This document shows positions 22,643 to 28,745 of a stretch of 28,745 nt of DNA, piece by piece. The DNA is from a virus: the IMG/VR virus record IMGVR_UViG_3300000224_000011, positions 1 through 28,745 of that record. One strand, 5' to 3'. The notes beneath the pieces were generated by a model, which was not told where the DNA came from, searched no databases, and was given only the letters and a program-made list of their open reading frames with translations. The first letter of the stretch is position 1. The number at the start of each line of letters is the position of its first letter. The position numbers were made by a program, and so were the translations under genes.

Positions 22643-24540
22643 TAGGATTTTAGTTGAGATTCATCAAGTAGAGAAGAACTATCTTTATCTTGTTCAAAAA
22701 TTAATTTTTTTTCATTAATTTTATCAAAAATGTCCTTATTTTTTAGTAAAGTAATTTTTGGATCTTCAAACTCAGATAACCTTGGTCTTCCGTCACCATC
22801 ATTTTTATCTGTATCTTTCATTCGTTTTACGCCTAGAGGATCCTTACCAAAATTATTTACTTGTTTACCTCTATTAGTTATACCATCTTTTGGTCTTCCT
22901 AATTCTAAATCACCTGCATACCCATCCGGAACATTATTTGGATCAGAATCCATTCTTCCTTTACCATATAATGAGGCTAAATCATGAGGTGTACCATATG
23001 ACTTGCCTGTTTCTACAGGATCATTACCCTCTGCTTCAATTTGTGCTATTCTAAATTTACGTTTTGAATCAGCACGAACTAAATCTCTGTATTCATCATA
23101 TTGGTCTTCACTAAAGTGGAATACATTGTGGTATATCCAATCTGAAGGTACTAAACCTTGCTCTAACATTGTACCTGCTAATTCAGTTTTAGACTTTAAC
23201 AATTCAATTCTTTCTTGGTCATATATGATTGATGGGGTTGTCATTGATAACTCAAAGTTAGTTAAAGACTCATCCTTATAACCTTGGGTATATAAATGCA
23301 CTAATGCAATTTTTTGTAATTCCGAAAGTAAAATCCTTTGGATTCTATCAATTGTACGGGCAAATCTAATATCTTGGGCTGCTAAAGTTGCTTTACCCTC
23401 TGTATTTTCATCATAACCCATAAATGCTTTAGGTACTTTTAGGGCGGCAAATAATTTTTCTCTTAAATATTCAACATCAGCAATACCATCATATTGTAAA
23501 CCTGGAGTAGTGTCAATTTTTGTAGCACTATCATTACCACGAACAGGAATATAAAAATCTTCAAGCATATTTTGCATATTATACTTCAAGTTATACTCTC
23601 CAGTTTTTTCATCCATCATTGGAGTACGTTTCATATTTGAAATAGTTTTTTGCATAAATGCTTCTACTTCATTTGGAGGAATTGCTCCAACATTTACATA
23701 AAATACTCTTTTTTCTGGTGCACGAGCAATTCTATGAATTAACATCGCGTCTTCCATTAATGTATACTGTTTAAATAATTTTCTAGCTGGTTCAATATAT
23801 GCTCTACCATAAGGAAGGTAATTAACATCCCCAACCATTCTAAAGTGAGCCATTTCGTAATTATCATAAATAATTCCCCCTTTATCGTCTGGTCCTCCGT
23901 CTAGGTTTTGTCCTGGAACATTGTAGTACCCATAAGAACTTCCAGCAAAACCATCGGGGTTCCATTTATATTTTACTTCGGCAGGGTTTTCAGGGTTTGA
24001 ACCTTCAATTCTTTCAATATGGTACGCGGTGTAGGGTATAACATTATAAACACCAAATTTTTCAGCAATTTCTAATTTTAAGAAAAAGTCACCATATTTA
24101 CACATTTGTCTAACCCACATCCACAAGTTAAATTCTACATTTAGTACATCATAAAATAAATTATATAGAATCTTTTGAATATCTTCATTTGAACTTCTAA
24201 TTTGAAGTACTTCACCCATATCATTTTTAAGGGTGGATTCATCAGCTATAATATCTAGTGAAGAAGCTATAATGGCATCTTGATCCATTATGTCATATTC
24301 AGAGTATAATTGGGTTCTTAAGTATTGGTAATTTAAATTAAACTGTGCCCCATATAATGAAGTAGGTGCCGTAGAATATACTCTATTAAACCTATCTACT
24401 AATGCATTAGTTTCATATTCACCACTAGATTGAATATGTCCTGAATCTATTGTTTTTACTTGGTTACCTCCTACGTTACGTATAACAACGTCTGTTGAGA
24501 ATAGTCTTTTTAATCTTGAAAATACACCTGTATCTGCCAT
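22642..24540 (-). CDS. 20: Portal protein (gp20)
   Basis: 632 residues (T4 gp20: 524; the extra length is mostly at the C-terminus). Family landmarks: YRYST-like start region RFNRVYSTAPTSLYGAQFNL, then YDIMDQDAIIASSLDIIADE, the clip/stem region EFNLWMWVRQMCKYGDFFLK, VEAFMQKTISNMKRTPMMDE, DFYIPVRGNDSATKIDTTPG, LREKLFAALKVPKAFMGYDE and TLAAQDIRFARTIDRIQRIL. Twelve copies form the ring through which gp17 drives DNA and on which the prohead starts. The last 110 residues are charged and Gly/Asp/Lys-rich (DPLGVKRMKDTDKNDGDGRP), probably disordered. The gene directly follows the terminase, with its own promoter word 18 bases upstream. Confidence 0.97.
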   Translation of the reverse strand: MADTGVFSRLKRLFSTDVVIRNVGGNQVKTIDSGHIQSSGEYETNALVDRFNRVYSTAPTSLYGAQFNLNYQYLRTQLYSEYDIMDQDAIIASSLDIIADESTLKNDMGEVLQIRSSNEDIQKILYNLFYDVLNVEFNLWMWVRQMCKYGDFFLKLEIAEKFGVYNVIPYTAYHIERIEGSNPENPAEVKYKWNPDGFAGSSYGYYNVPGQNLDGGPDDKGGIIYDNYEMAHFRMVGDVNYLPYGRAYIEPARKLFKQYTLMEDAMLIHRIARAPEKRVFYVNVGAIPPNEVEAFMQKTISNMKRTPMMDEKTGEYNLKYNMQNMLEDFYIPVRGNDSATKIDTTPGLQYDGIADVEYLREKLFAALKVPKAFMGYDENTEGKATLAAQDIRFARTIDRIQRILLSELQKIALVHLYTQGYKDESLTNFELSMTTPSIIYDQERIELLKSKTELAGTMLEQGLVPSDWIYHNVFHFSEDQYDEYRDLVRADSKRKFRIAQIEAEGNDPVETGKSYGTPHDLASLYGKGRMDSDPNNVPDGYAGDLELGRPKDGITNRGKQVNNFGKDPLGVKRMKDTDKNDGDGRPRLSEFEDPKITLLKNKDIFDKINEKKLIFEQDKDSSSLLDESQLKS

Positions 24541-24558
24541 CTTAATATTTAATTATTG

Positions 24559-24568
24559 TTATAAATAT
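24559..24568 (-). promoter_or_regulatory. Putative late promoter, portal gene
   Basis: Coding strand ACCATATTTATAACAATAAT; core ATATTTATAA ends 18 bases before the portal ATG at 24540, in the 30-base gap after the terminase gene. Confidence 0.65.
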
Positions 24569-24570
24569 GG

Positions 24571-26145
24571 TTATAATAACCATTTAATGTTCTCTTTACC
24601 ATCTGGAGTGTCAATTTCATATGGGTTTTTTACTTGATTATACCCCCCACCATAACTTCCTTGGTAAGGTGTTCTATTAACTGACATATTATTTAATGAT
24701 TGTTTTGTAATGTCAATTCCTCTTTGTCTAAATTTGAGTGCTGTATCTCTTACATACATAGCAATACCAAAAGCCATAACTAAATCATCATTATAACCCG
24801 TCTGTGCTTCTGCTCTACCATTTTTCCAAATAAACACTTTCATTTCTTCTACTAACCTTCTTGATTGTATTGTTACTCCTTTATCACCAATATATTCTTG
24901 AAACTTCCCTATTACCATAGGTCTTGTTCTAGATGACATTGTAAAACCAGCTACCATCTTTGAATGGTCTTGATATTTGTCAAAATACGAATTAGCATTT
25001 ACTTCTCCACTCTTTTGTGAATAATAAAGGTTAGAATAGTTTCTATCTATTGCTACTTGTATAGTTGCCCAACCTATATTAGCGTTTTCTATTACAAGCA
25101 TCGCTTCATTATATTCAGTAGCTAACCCAACTAATAAATGCCCAAATTCTTTAGTTCCAATTTGTCCTCGGTATTCTGCAACTTGAACATTATCTTCTAT
25201 ATCAATAACATGGCATGTAGAATAATCTTTTCCATCACCTCTAGCAACATCCGCTACAACCATATAATTTTTAATATACGAAGCATTTTCCCATATCCAT
25301 AAATTTTGATCAGCACCCCTTTTTTCTAAAGGTTCCTTTATAAATGATTTTTCATAATATTCTAGGTATTCATTATAAAATACTATATCACCTGAAGTGC
25401 TAAAATCACAGTCACATTCCTGGGCTGCTAATCTAGGGTCACCTAATAATGCATCTTGAGCATCTCTCCATGTTTGGTCTCTTTCGGGGTGTACGTACCA
25501 AGGTAACTTAATTGGTAGAAAATCATTTAGGCCTTGTTCTGCTTTAACCCACGTCTGGTGGAACCAGTTACCTGTACCATAAGGAGTAGATAATACAATA
25601 GCACCACCACCCGTTGCTAGTGTTTGTTGTGCAGAGGCCCATGTCTCAGCAATATTATCAATAAAGGCTGCCTCATCTATTATTAGTAAGGAAACGGCTT
25701 CTGAACGTGCAGCATCAGCATTGGAAGATTTAGCTTGTATTTTTGAACCATTAATTAATCTTAATGATAATTTGTTATTTTCAGCTGAATCTACTTTAAG
25801 CCATGAGGGTAAATTCTCCCACATGAATTGTACTTTTGTTACTAAGTTTCTTGCTGTTGCTTGTGTAGTTGCTAGTGCTAGTACATTTCGATCTTTATGA
25901 AATGTCATTAACCATAATGAATAACCTGCTGCTAAAGTAGATATACCTAATTGTCTAGATTTTAATATAGCACTATAATCATTGTTTTGAAATAACGTTA
26001 ATACTTTTTCTTGAAATGGGTACAGGTTAAATTGTATGCGACCACGTTGTGGGTGCTGTATATAACAGTATTTACGCATAAAATGTACGGGGTCTTGAGC
26101 ACATTTTAAGTATTCTTGGCGTATTACTTTTTTGAAATCAGTCAT
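24571..26145 (-). CDS. 17: Terminase large subunit (gp17), packaging ATPase and nuclease
   Basis: 524 residues (T4 gp17: 610). N-terminal ATPase: adenine/Q motif near LYPFQEKVL (41-49), Walker A SRQLGIST (63-70), Walker B LLIIDEAA (153-160), coupling motif STPYGTGN (186-193). C-terminal RNase H-like nuclease: first acidic residue Asp299 in VVADVARGDGKDYST, second Glu353 in LVIENANIGWAT, third Asp453/Asp454 in TGYNDDLVMAFG. All catalytic positions of the gp17 family are present, so the enzyme should be intact. It cuts concatemeric DNA and drives it through the portal. The gene starts 4 bases after the stop of the lytic-pair gene and precedes the portal gene. A recognisable small subunit (gp16) is not seen in the window. 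Confidence 0.98.
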   Translation of the reverse strand: MTDFKKVIRQEYLKCAQDPVHFMRKYCYIQHPQRGRIQFNLYPFQEKVLTLFQNNDYSAILKSRQLGISTLAAGYSLWLMTFHKDRNVLALATTQATARNLVTKVQFMWENLPSWLKVDSAENNKLSLRLINGSKIQAKSSNADAARSEAVSLLIIDEAAFIDNIAETWASAQQTLATGGGAIVLSTPYGTGNWFHQTWVKAEQGLNDFLPIKLPWYVHPERDQTWRDAQDALLGDPRLAAQECDCDFSTSGDIVFYNEYLEYYEKSFIKEPLEKRGADQNLWIWENASYIKNYMVVADVARGDGKDYSTCHVIDIEDNVQVAEYRGQIGTKEFGHLLVGLATEYNEAMLVIENANIGWATIQVAIDRNYSNLYYSQKSGEVNANSYFDKYQDHSKMVAGFTMSSRTRPMVIGKFQEYIGDKGVTIQSRRLVEEMKVFIWKNGRAEAQTGYNDDLVMAFGIAMYVRDTALKFRQRGIDITKQSLNNMSVNRTPYQGSYGGGYNQVKNPYEIDTPDGKENIKWLL

Positions 26146-26149
26146 ATAA

Positions 26150-26554
26150 CTATTTTACTAAAAGTACAGCAGCTAATACCGCTACTACTCCAGCCCCTGC
26201 TGTTAATTTATTTTTAAACTTTTGTTTTTTTACTTCAAGTTTTAGTTTTTCATTTAACTGTTGGGAAAGTATAAGTTGTGACCCCTTTGTATCTAATATA
26301 GAGTTAAAATTATATATTTGAAAGTTAAGGTTATTAATAACACTATCTTTTAATATCATTTTATTTTCTAATAAAGAGTACTTTGTGTTAATTAAACTCA
26401 ATTCTTGTTTAAAGCTGTCCCCCGTTATTAAATCTTTAATTACTAGTCTGGCTATTGGTTTTTTTAATTGAATCGAGGTACTGTCTATAACGTTCTGTGA
26501 AAAACTGTTCAAGCTCATCACCCCCAAAAGAATCAACATTATTAACTTTCTCAT
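26150..26554 (-). CDS. Secreted coiled-coil protein with C-terminal membrane helix, outer partner of a spanin-like pair
   Basis: 134 residues. Residues 1-20 (MRKLIMLILLGVMSLNSFSQ) are a signal peptide with a Phe-Ser-Gln end, the style common in flavobacterial exported proteins; there is no lipobox cysteine. Residues about 50-112 are a coiled coil (LLENKMILKDSVINNLNFQI). Residues 114-134 (KNKLTAGAGVVAVLAAVLLV) form a C-terminal membrane segment. It overlaps the preceding membrane-anchored coiled-coil gene by 119 bases in another frame, the arrangement of lambda Rz/Rz1 spanin genes. Classical outer spanins are lipoproteins, so this would be a variant anchored by a helix, or a different envelope protein. 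Next gene is the terminase, 4 bases away. Function inferred from topology. Confidence 0.55.
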   Translation of the reverse strand: MRKLIMLILLGVMSLNSFSQNVIDSTSIQLKKPIARLVIKDLITGDSFKQELSLINTKYSLLENKMILKDSVINNLNFQIYNFNSILDTKGSQLILSQQLNEKLKLEVKKQKFKNKLTAGAGVVAVLAAVLLVK

Positions 26555-26819
26555 TTGTTTGTCTTTTTAATGTAACTATTTTACTATCTTGTTTACTAAT
26601 TTCTTGGTCTAATTTATTTATTTGACCATTTAAGGTATCAATTTCCAAGGTTAATTCTTCATTTATGTTATGTAAAGAATTAATTTTACTTTCTAATGCT
26701 TCTATTTTACTATTATACTCATTAATATATTCATCTTCATTTGAAGAGTACATATTAATTAAGTAGTAAGCACCAAAAAATACTATAGCAATATATAAAA
26801 ACCTTTCCTTAGATGACAT
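26436..26819 (-). CDS. Inner-membrane-anchored coiled-coil protein, inner partner of a spanin-like pair
   Basis: 127 residues. Residues 6-24 (RFLYIAIVFFGAYYLINMY) form an N-terminal membrane anchor with basic residues in front, so the rest should face the periplasm. Residues 34-95 are a regular coiled coil (YNSKIEALESKINSLHNINE and following). The C-terminal part has DSFGGDELEQFFTERYRQYL. The topology (type II anchor plus periplasmic coiled coil) is that of inner-membrane spanins (Rz-like). Its 3' third overlaps the start of the next secreted gene in another frame by 119 bases. The ATG overlaps the stop of the upstream gene by one base (TAATG). The lytic role is inferred; a tail-unrelated envelope function is possible. 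Confidence 0.55.
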   Translation of the reverse strand: MSSKERFLYIAIVFFGAYYLINMYSSNEDEYINEYNSKIEALESKINSLHNINEELTLEIDTLNGQINKLDQEISKQDSKIVTLKRQTNEKVNNVDSFGGDELEQFFTERYRQYLDSIKKTNSQTSN

Positions 26820-27307
26820 TATATCTTCTTTTTATCTAGAATACTTTCTAGTTCTTTTTTTAATTTAGTTTTATCTTTTAAGACTTTAACTAATTTTTCT
26901 TTTTCTTCACCTTCAGCTTTAGAATACTTTTTGGCTAATGATTTCATTTCACGAGTTAATAGTGCTAATTCTTCTTTTGCTTTGGCTAAACCTTTAGTTT
27001 TTTTAATATCAGATTTTGATGGTTCTTTATCTTCATCTTCTTTTATATCAGTTGGTTCTGCTTTTGATACTTTTTCTAATTTAGCCTTTGCTATCTTTAA
27101 ATCTTGTATTGCTGTTACGCTGTCATTTTCTTCATCAGAAATATCATTCCATGTTTTTAAAATAAATTGTGCAAACCCTTGAGCATTGGTTATTTTAGCA
27201 TTTGCTTTCTGTGTTGTTATTTTAGCTAGGGGGATATCAACATCCGCTTCAGATAAAGTTTCTATAATATTTTCCTTTATAAAATTATTTAGGTCTGATT
27301 TTTTCAT
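26819..27307 (-). CDS. Acidic/basic helical protein of unknown function upstream of lysis-like pair
   Basis: 162 residues, Lys/Glu/Asp-rich, almost entirely helical, no membrane segment or cysteine. Start MKKSDLNNFIKENIIETLSE; middle ITNAQGFAQFILKTWNDISD; then an acidic linker (DIKEDEDKEPSKSDIKKTKG) and a C-terminal coiled coil (ELALLTREMKSLAKKYSKAE to DKKKI). It opens the operon that leads through the spanin-like pair to terminase, under a promoter word 16 bases upstream. Length and place close to terminase are compatible with a small terminase subunit (T4 gp16 is 164 residues), but I see no diagnostic motif, so this is only a candidate. Confidence 0.5.
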   Translation of the reverse strand: MKKSDLNNFIKENIIETLSEADVDIPLAKITTQKANAKITNAQGFAQFILKTWNDISDEENDSVTAIQDLKIAKAKLEKVSKAEPTDIKEDEDKEPSKSDIKKTKGLAKAKEELALLTREMKSLAKKYSKAEGEEKEKLVKVLKDKTKLKKELESILDKKKI

Positions 27308-27323
27308 TATATTGTAGGTTTTA

Positions 27324-27333
27324 TTATAAATAT
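27324..27333 (-). promoter_or_regulatory. Putative late promoter, terminase operon
   Basis: Coding strand AACATATTTATAATAAAACC; core ATATTTATAA ends 16 bases before the ATG at 27307, in the 27-base gap after the P-loop ATPase gene. First late promoter in the window, marking the change from accessory to structural genes. Confidence 0.68.
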
Positions 27334-27334
27334 G

Positions 27335-27865
27335 TTAAAGGTTAGTAAACTTTAATATTTGTTGAATTCGTTCTTCTGTTGAACCTGATATTTTTTCTAT
27401 TGTGCCCGCTTTATGACCATGTCTTTTAATTAATGTTGTAATTGTAAAATCAATTAAATCTCTATAATGTTCATCTGTCTCACGAACCCCATTATCTTCA
27501 ATTTCTATTCCATAGGGAGATATATAAAATATATAATCATATTCTCTAACAAATTCACTAGCATATGTTTCAAACGCCTCTTTATCCTGATGGTTTATTG
27601 ACTTAGCATTCATTGTAAATGCCATAACATCAAGGACTGTTCTATCTGTAATGATATCTGTTTGAATTAATTCAGCACAACGTTCAGCCAAGAATATAGT
27701 TTGACCCTTTAATGTTGAATCTGTATTAAGTGGGATGCCTTGTTCCATTAAATATTTAGAACGTTCTGTTCTAAACATATAATCTTTGAATTGCTTTGTT
27801 TCTTTTAAAGCATTTACTAGTGTAGTTTTACCTACACTCATTGTACCACATAAACCTATTTTCAT
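27335..27865 (-). CDS. P-loop ATPase/kinase of the NadR/AAA_28 type
   Basis: 176 residues. Walker A GTMSVGKTT at residues 7-15 directly at the N-terminus (MKIGLCGTMSVGKTTLVNAL). A TDRTVLDVMAF block (73-83) matches the 'D-R-x-x-x-D' nucleoside/nucleotide-kinase core, and YDYIFYISPYGIEIEDNGVR (109-128) is the strand with the downstream lid Arg that kinases use for phosphoryl transfer. This is the architecture of the NadR C-terminal ribosylnicotinamide kinase / AAA_28 group, which also includes phage nucleotide kinases. Substrate cannot be told from sequence: nicotinamide riboside, a deoxynucleoside monophosphate or another small molecule are all possible. It belongs to the accessory cluster upstream of the late region, 14 bases after the small gene upstream, without a late promoter word. 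Confidence 0.78.
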   Translation of the reverse strand: MKIGLCGTMSVGKTTLVNALKETKQFKDYMFRTERSKYLMEQGIPLNTDSTLKGQTIFLAERCAELIQTDIITDRTVLDVMAFTMNAKSINHQDKEAFETYASEFVREYDYIFYISPYGIEIEDNGVRETDEHYRDLIDFTITTLIKRHGHKAGTIEKISGSTEERIQQILKFTNL

Positions 27866-27879
27866 ATTTTTTTTTTGTT

Positions 27880-28137
27880 TTAATTTCTATGAGTCATTCC
27901 TTTAGGTGCTGGTTTTTTATACCAAGGTAAACCTGATTGTTGGCTAATAGCTTCTTTATGTTCTGCTTTAGTCATAGGTATACCATATAAATAATATTCT
28001 CCTTTTCTTTCAATACCTTCAGGTATTAAAGCAGGTCCTTCCCAGTTATGTAATTTACCATCCCATATATATGCAATGGTTCCATCTGCTTTTTTCAATT
28101 TTTGACTCTTAGGCCATTTGTTTTCTTTATTTTTCAT
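27880..28137 (-). CDS. Small conserved phage protein of unknown function
   Basis: 85 residues, no membrane segment: KWPKSQKLKKADGTIAYIWD, GKLHNWEGPALIPEGIERKG, EYYLYGIPMTKAEHKEAISQ and a basic C-terminus (WYKKPAPKGMTHRN). The 'DGKLHN-W-EGPA-x-x-P-x-G' segment followed by 'EYYLYGI' looks like the small MORN-like/'HN-x-x-GPA' proteins common in T4-like phages, whose function is unknown. It lies 23 bases after the FAD dehydrogenase and 14 bases before the P-loop ATPase. Confidence 0.6.
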   Translation of the reverse strand: MKNKENKWPKSQKLKKADGTIAYIWDGKLHNWEGPALIPEGIERKGEYYLYGIPMTKAEHKEAISQQSGLPWYKKPAPKGMTHRN

Positions 28138-28160
28138 GTCTATAATATACGAAAGTTATT

Positions 28161-28745
28161 CTAATTATCCAAAAGTGATTCTGCAACATAAGTCCCTTGT
28201 GCACCACTTACCGTTATACCTCTAGCTGATAAAGCATCGCCTACGAAGTGTACGTTAGGATACTTGGTGAGTGCTAAATTGGTATAATCGACAAGTGGCT
28301 CAGGTGATAGATATTTTACTTCAGGTACATAAATACCCCAATCGTCTTTTAATGTTGGGAACACTTTTTTCATGTCCTCAATAAAATCATATACATACAT
28401 AAAATATGGTTGCATTGATTTTGCTATTTTATGTAATGTGTCTACTTGAATAGCTGATACATTTACACCTTCTGATGTTGTAGATGGTTTACGTGATGGG
28501 CTATAATATAATCCTGTACCATCTATTTGTAAGTTTTTAACTACTTCTCTTGACCATTCAAATGGTTTATCAATGCCTTGTACTTCCATTAATATGCCAA
28601 AATTGGTCATATCATTTCGGAACGCTTCATCTTTTTTAGCGTGCCCATTGTACGAATGGTCTCCATACGTTTCTTCAACGGCAACATATGCTGCATTGTT
28701 GTTTGTACAGAAAGAACGTAATGATACTCCTTTGTCTTCATATTT
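28161..28745 (-). CDS. FAD-dependent dehydrogenase, COG2509-like (C-terminal part; 5' end outside window)
   Basis: The frame is open from base 28745 down to the TAG at 28163-28161, giving 194 residues of the C-terminal part; an internal ATG at 28610 is not the real start, because upstream codons continue the conserved protein (SLRSFCTNNNAAYVAVEETY, then GDHSYNGHAKKDEAFRNDMT). The end carries VGDALSARGITVSGAQG, the C-terminal FAD-contacting motif ('G-D-x-x-x-x-R-G-I-x-x-x-x-x-x-G') of large NAD(FAD)-utilising dehydrogenases of the COG2509 type. The preceding part (MTNFGILMEVQGIDKPFEW) also fits. Such a flavoprotein is metabolic, not structural, so it is an auxiliary gene at the edge of the late region. 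The substrate is unknown. The N-terminal Rossmann GxGxxG motif must lie beyond the window. Confidence 0.75.
   Translation of the reverse strand, partial: KYEDKGVSLRSFCTNNNAAYVAVEETYGDHSYNGHAKKDEAFRNDMTNFGILMEVQGIDKPFEWSREVVKNLQIDGTGLYYSPSRKPSTTSEGVNVSAIQVDTLHKIAKSMQPYFMYVYDFIEDMKKVFPTLKDDWGIYVPEVKYLSPEPLVDYTNLALTKYPNVHFVGDALSARGITVSGAQGTYVAESLLDN

Noticed and set aside
4864-27182. Many plus-strand open frames of 60-136 codons, for example 10110-10520 and 18061-18381
   Set aside because: All lie opposite convincing minus-strand structural genes, have low-complexity or hydrophobic translations (the one at 18061 is a Ser/Thr repeat mirrored from the acidic scaffold), and have no promoters or neighbours on that strand.
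5567-27333. Reading the TATAAATA words as ordinary T4 late promoters on the plus strand
   Set aside because: They would fire away from every gene, and no plus-strand gene exists to receive them; the position relative to start codons favours the opposite orientation.
1-28745. tRNA genes, CRISPR arrays, insertion sequences, integrase or attachment sites
   Set aside because: Gaps are too short (largest 192 bases) and none holds cloverleaf, direct-repeat array or transposase features.

Overview
The window is a stretch of the structural and packaging region of a T4-like contractile-tailed phage (myovirus morphotype), or of an uncultured relative assembled from an environmental sample. Every gene I can support lies on the minus strand, so transcription runs from high to low coordinates. 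The DNA is AT-rich. Leaders lack clear Shine-Dalgarno sequences and are A/T-rich. One secreted phage protein has a signal peptide ending in Phe-Ser-Gln. Together these point to a Bacteroidota (flavobacterium-like) host; this is an inference, not a demonstration.

Layout from the 5' end of the operons (right) to the 3' end (left). 28745-27335: accessory genes, namely the C-terminal part of an FAD-dependent dehydrogenase cut by the window edge, a small unknown protein, and a P-loop NadR/thymidylate-kinase-like ATPase. 27307-26150: an unknown acidic helical protein and an overlapping pair of membrane-anchored coiled-coil proteins that look like a spanin lysis pair. 26145-15945: packaging and head genes, namely terminase large subunit (gp17), portal (gp20), four head-core-region genes of unknown function, prohead protease (gp21), acidic scaffold (gp22) and major capsid protein (gp23). 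15849-15118: phoH. 15056-12402: neck and tail-completion genes (gp13, gp14, gp15 types). 12355-9460: a small coiled-coil protein, tail sheath (gp18) and tail tube (gp19). 9350-5581: a small membrane protein, two tail-assembly/hub-assembly proteins (gp26-like and gp51-like) and the tape measure protein. 5553-1: baseplate genes, namely a small Pro/Asn-rich protein, a 714-residue structural protein, a gp53-like LysM wedge protein and a very large hub-like protein that runs off the left edge.

Regulation is unusually readable. The ten-base word ATATTTATAA occurs on the coding strand 12-64 nt upstream of eleven start codons (usually followed by TAAAA), and I take it as this phage's late promoter. 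Three strong intrinsic terminators follow the protease, the capsid protein and the tail tube genes. The gp26-like gene ends in a run of seven T, just after which the reading frame of the next gene is open, so a +1 or -2 programmed ribosomal frameshift producing a fused tail-assembly chaperone just upstream of the tape measure gene is plausible. No tRNA, CRISPR array, insertion sequence or attachment site was seen, and no gene-free stretch exceeds 200 bases.
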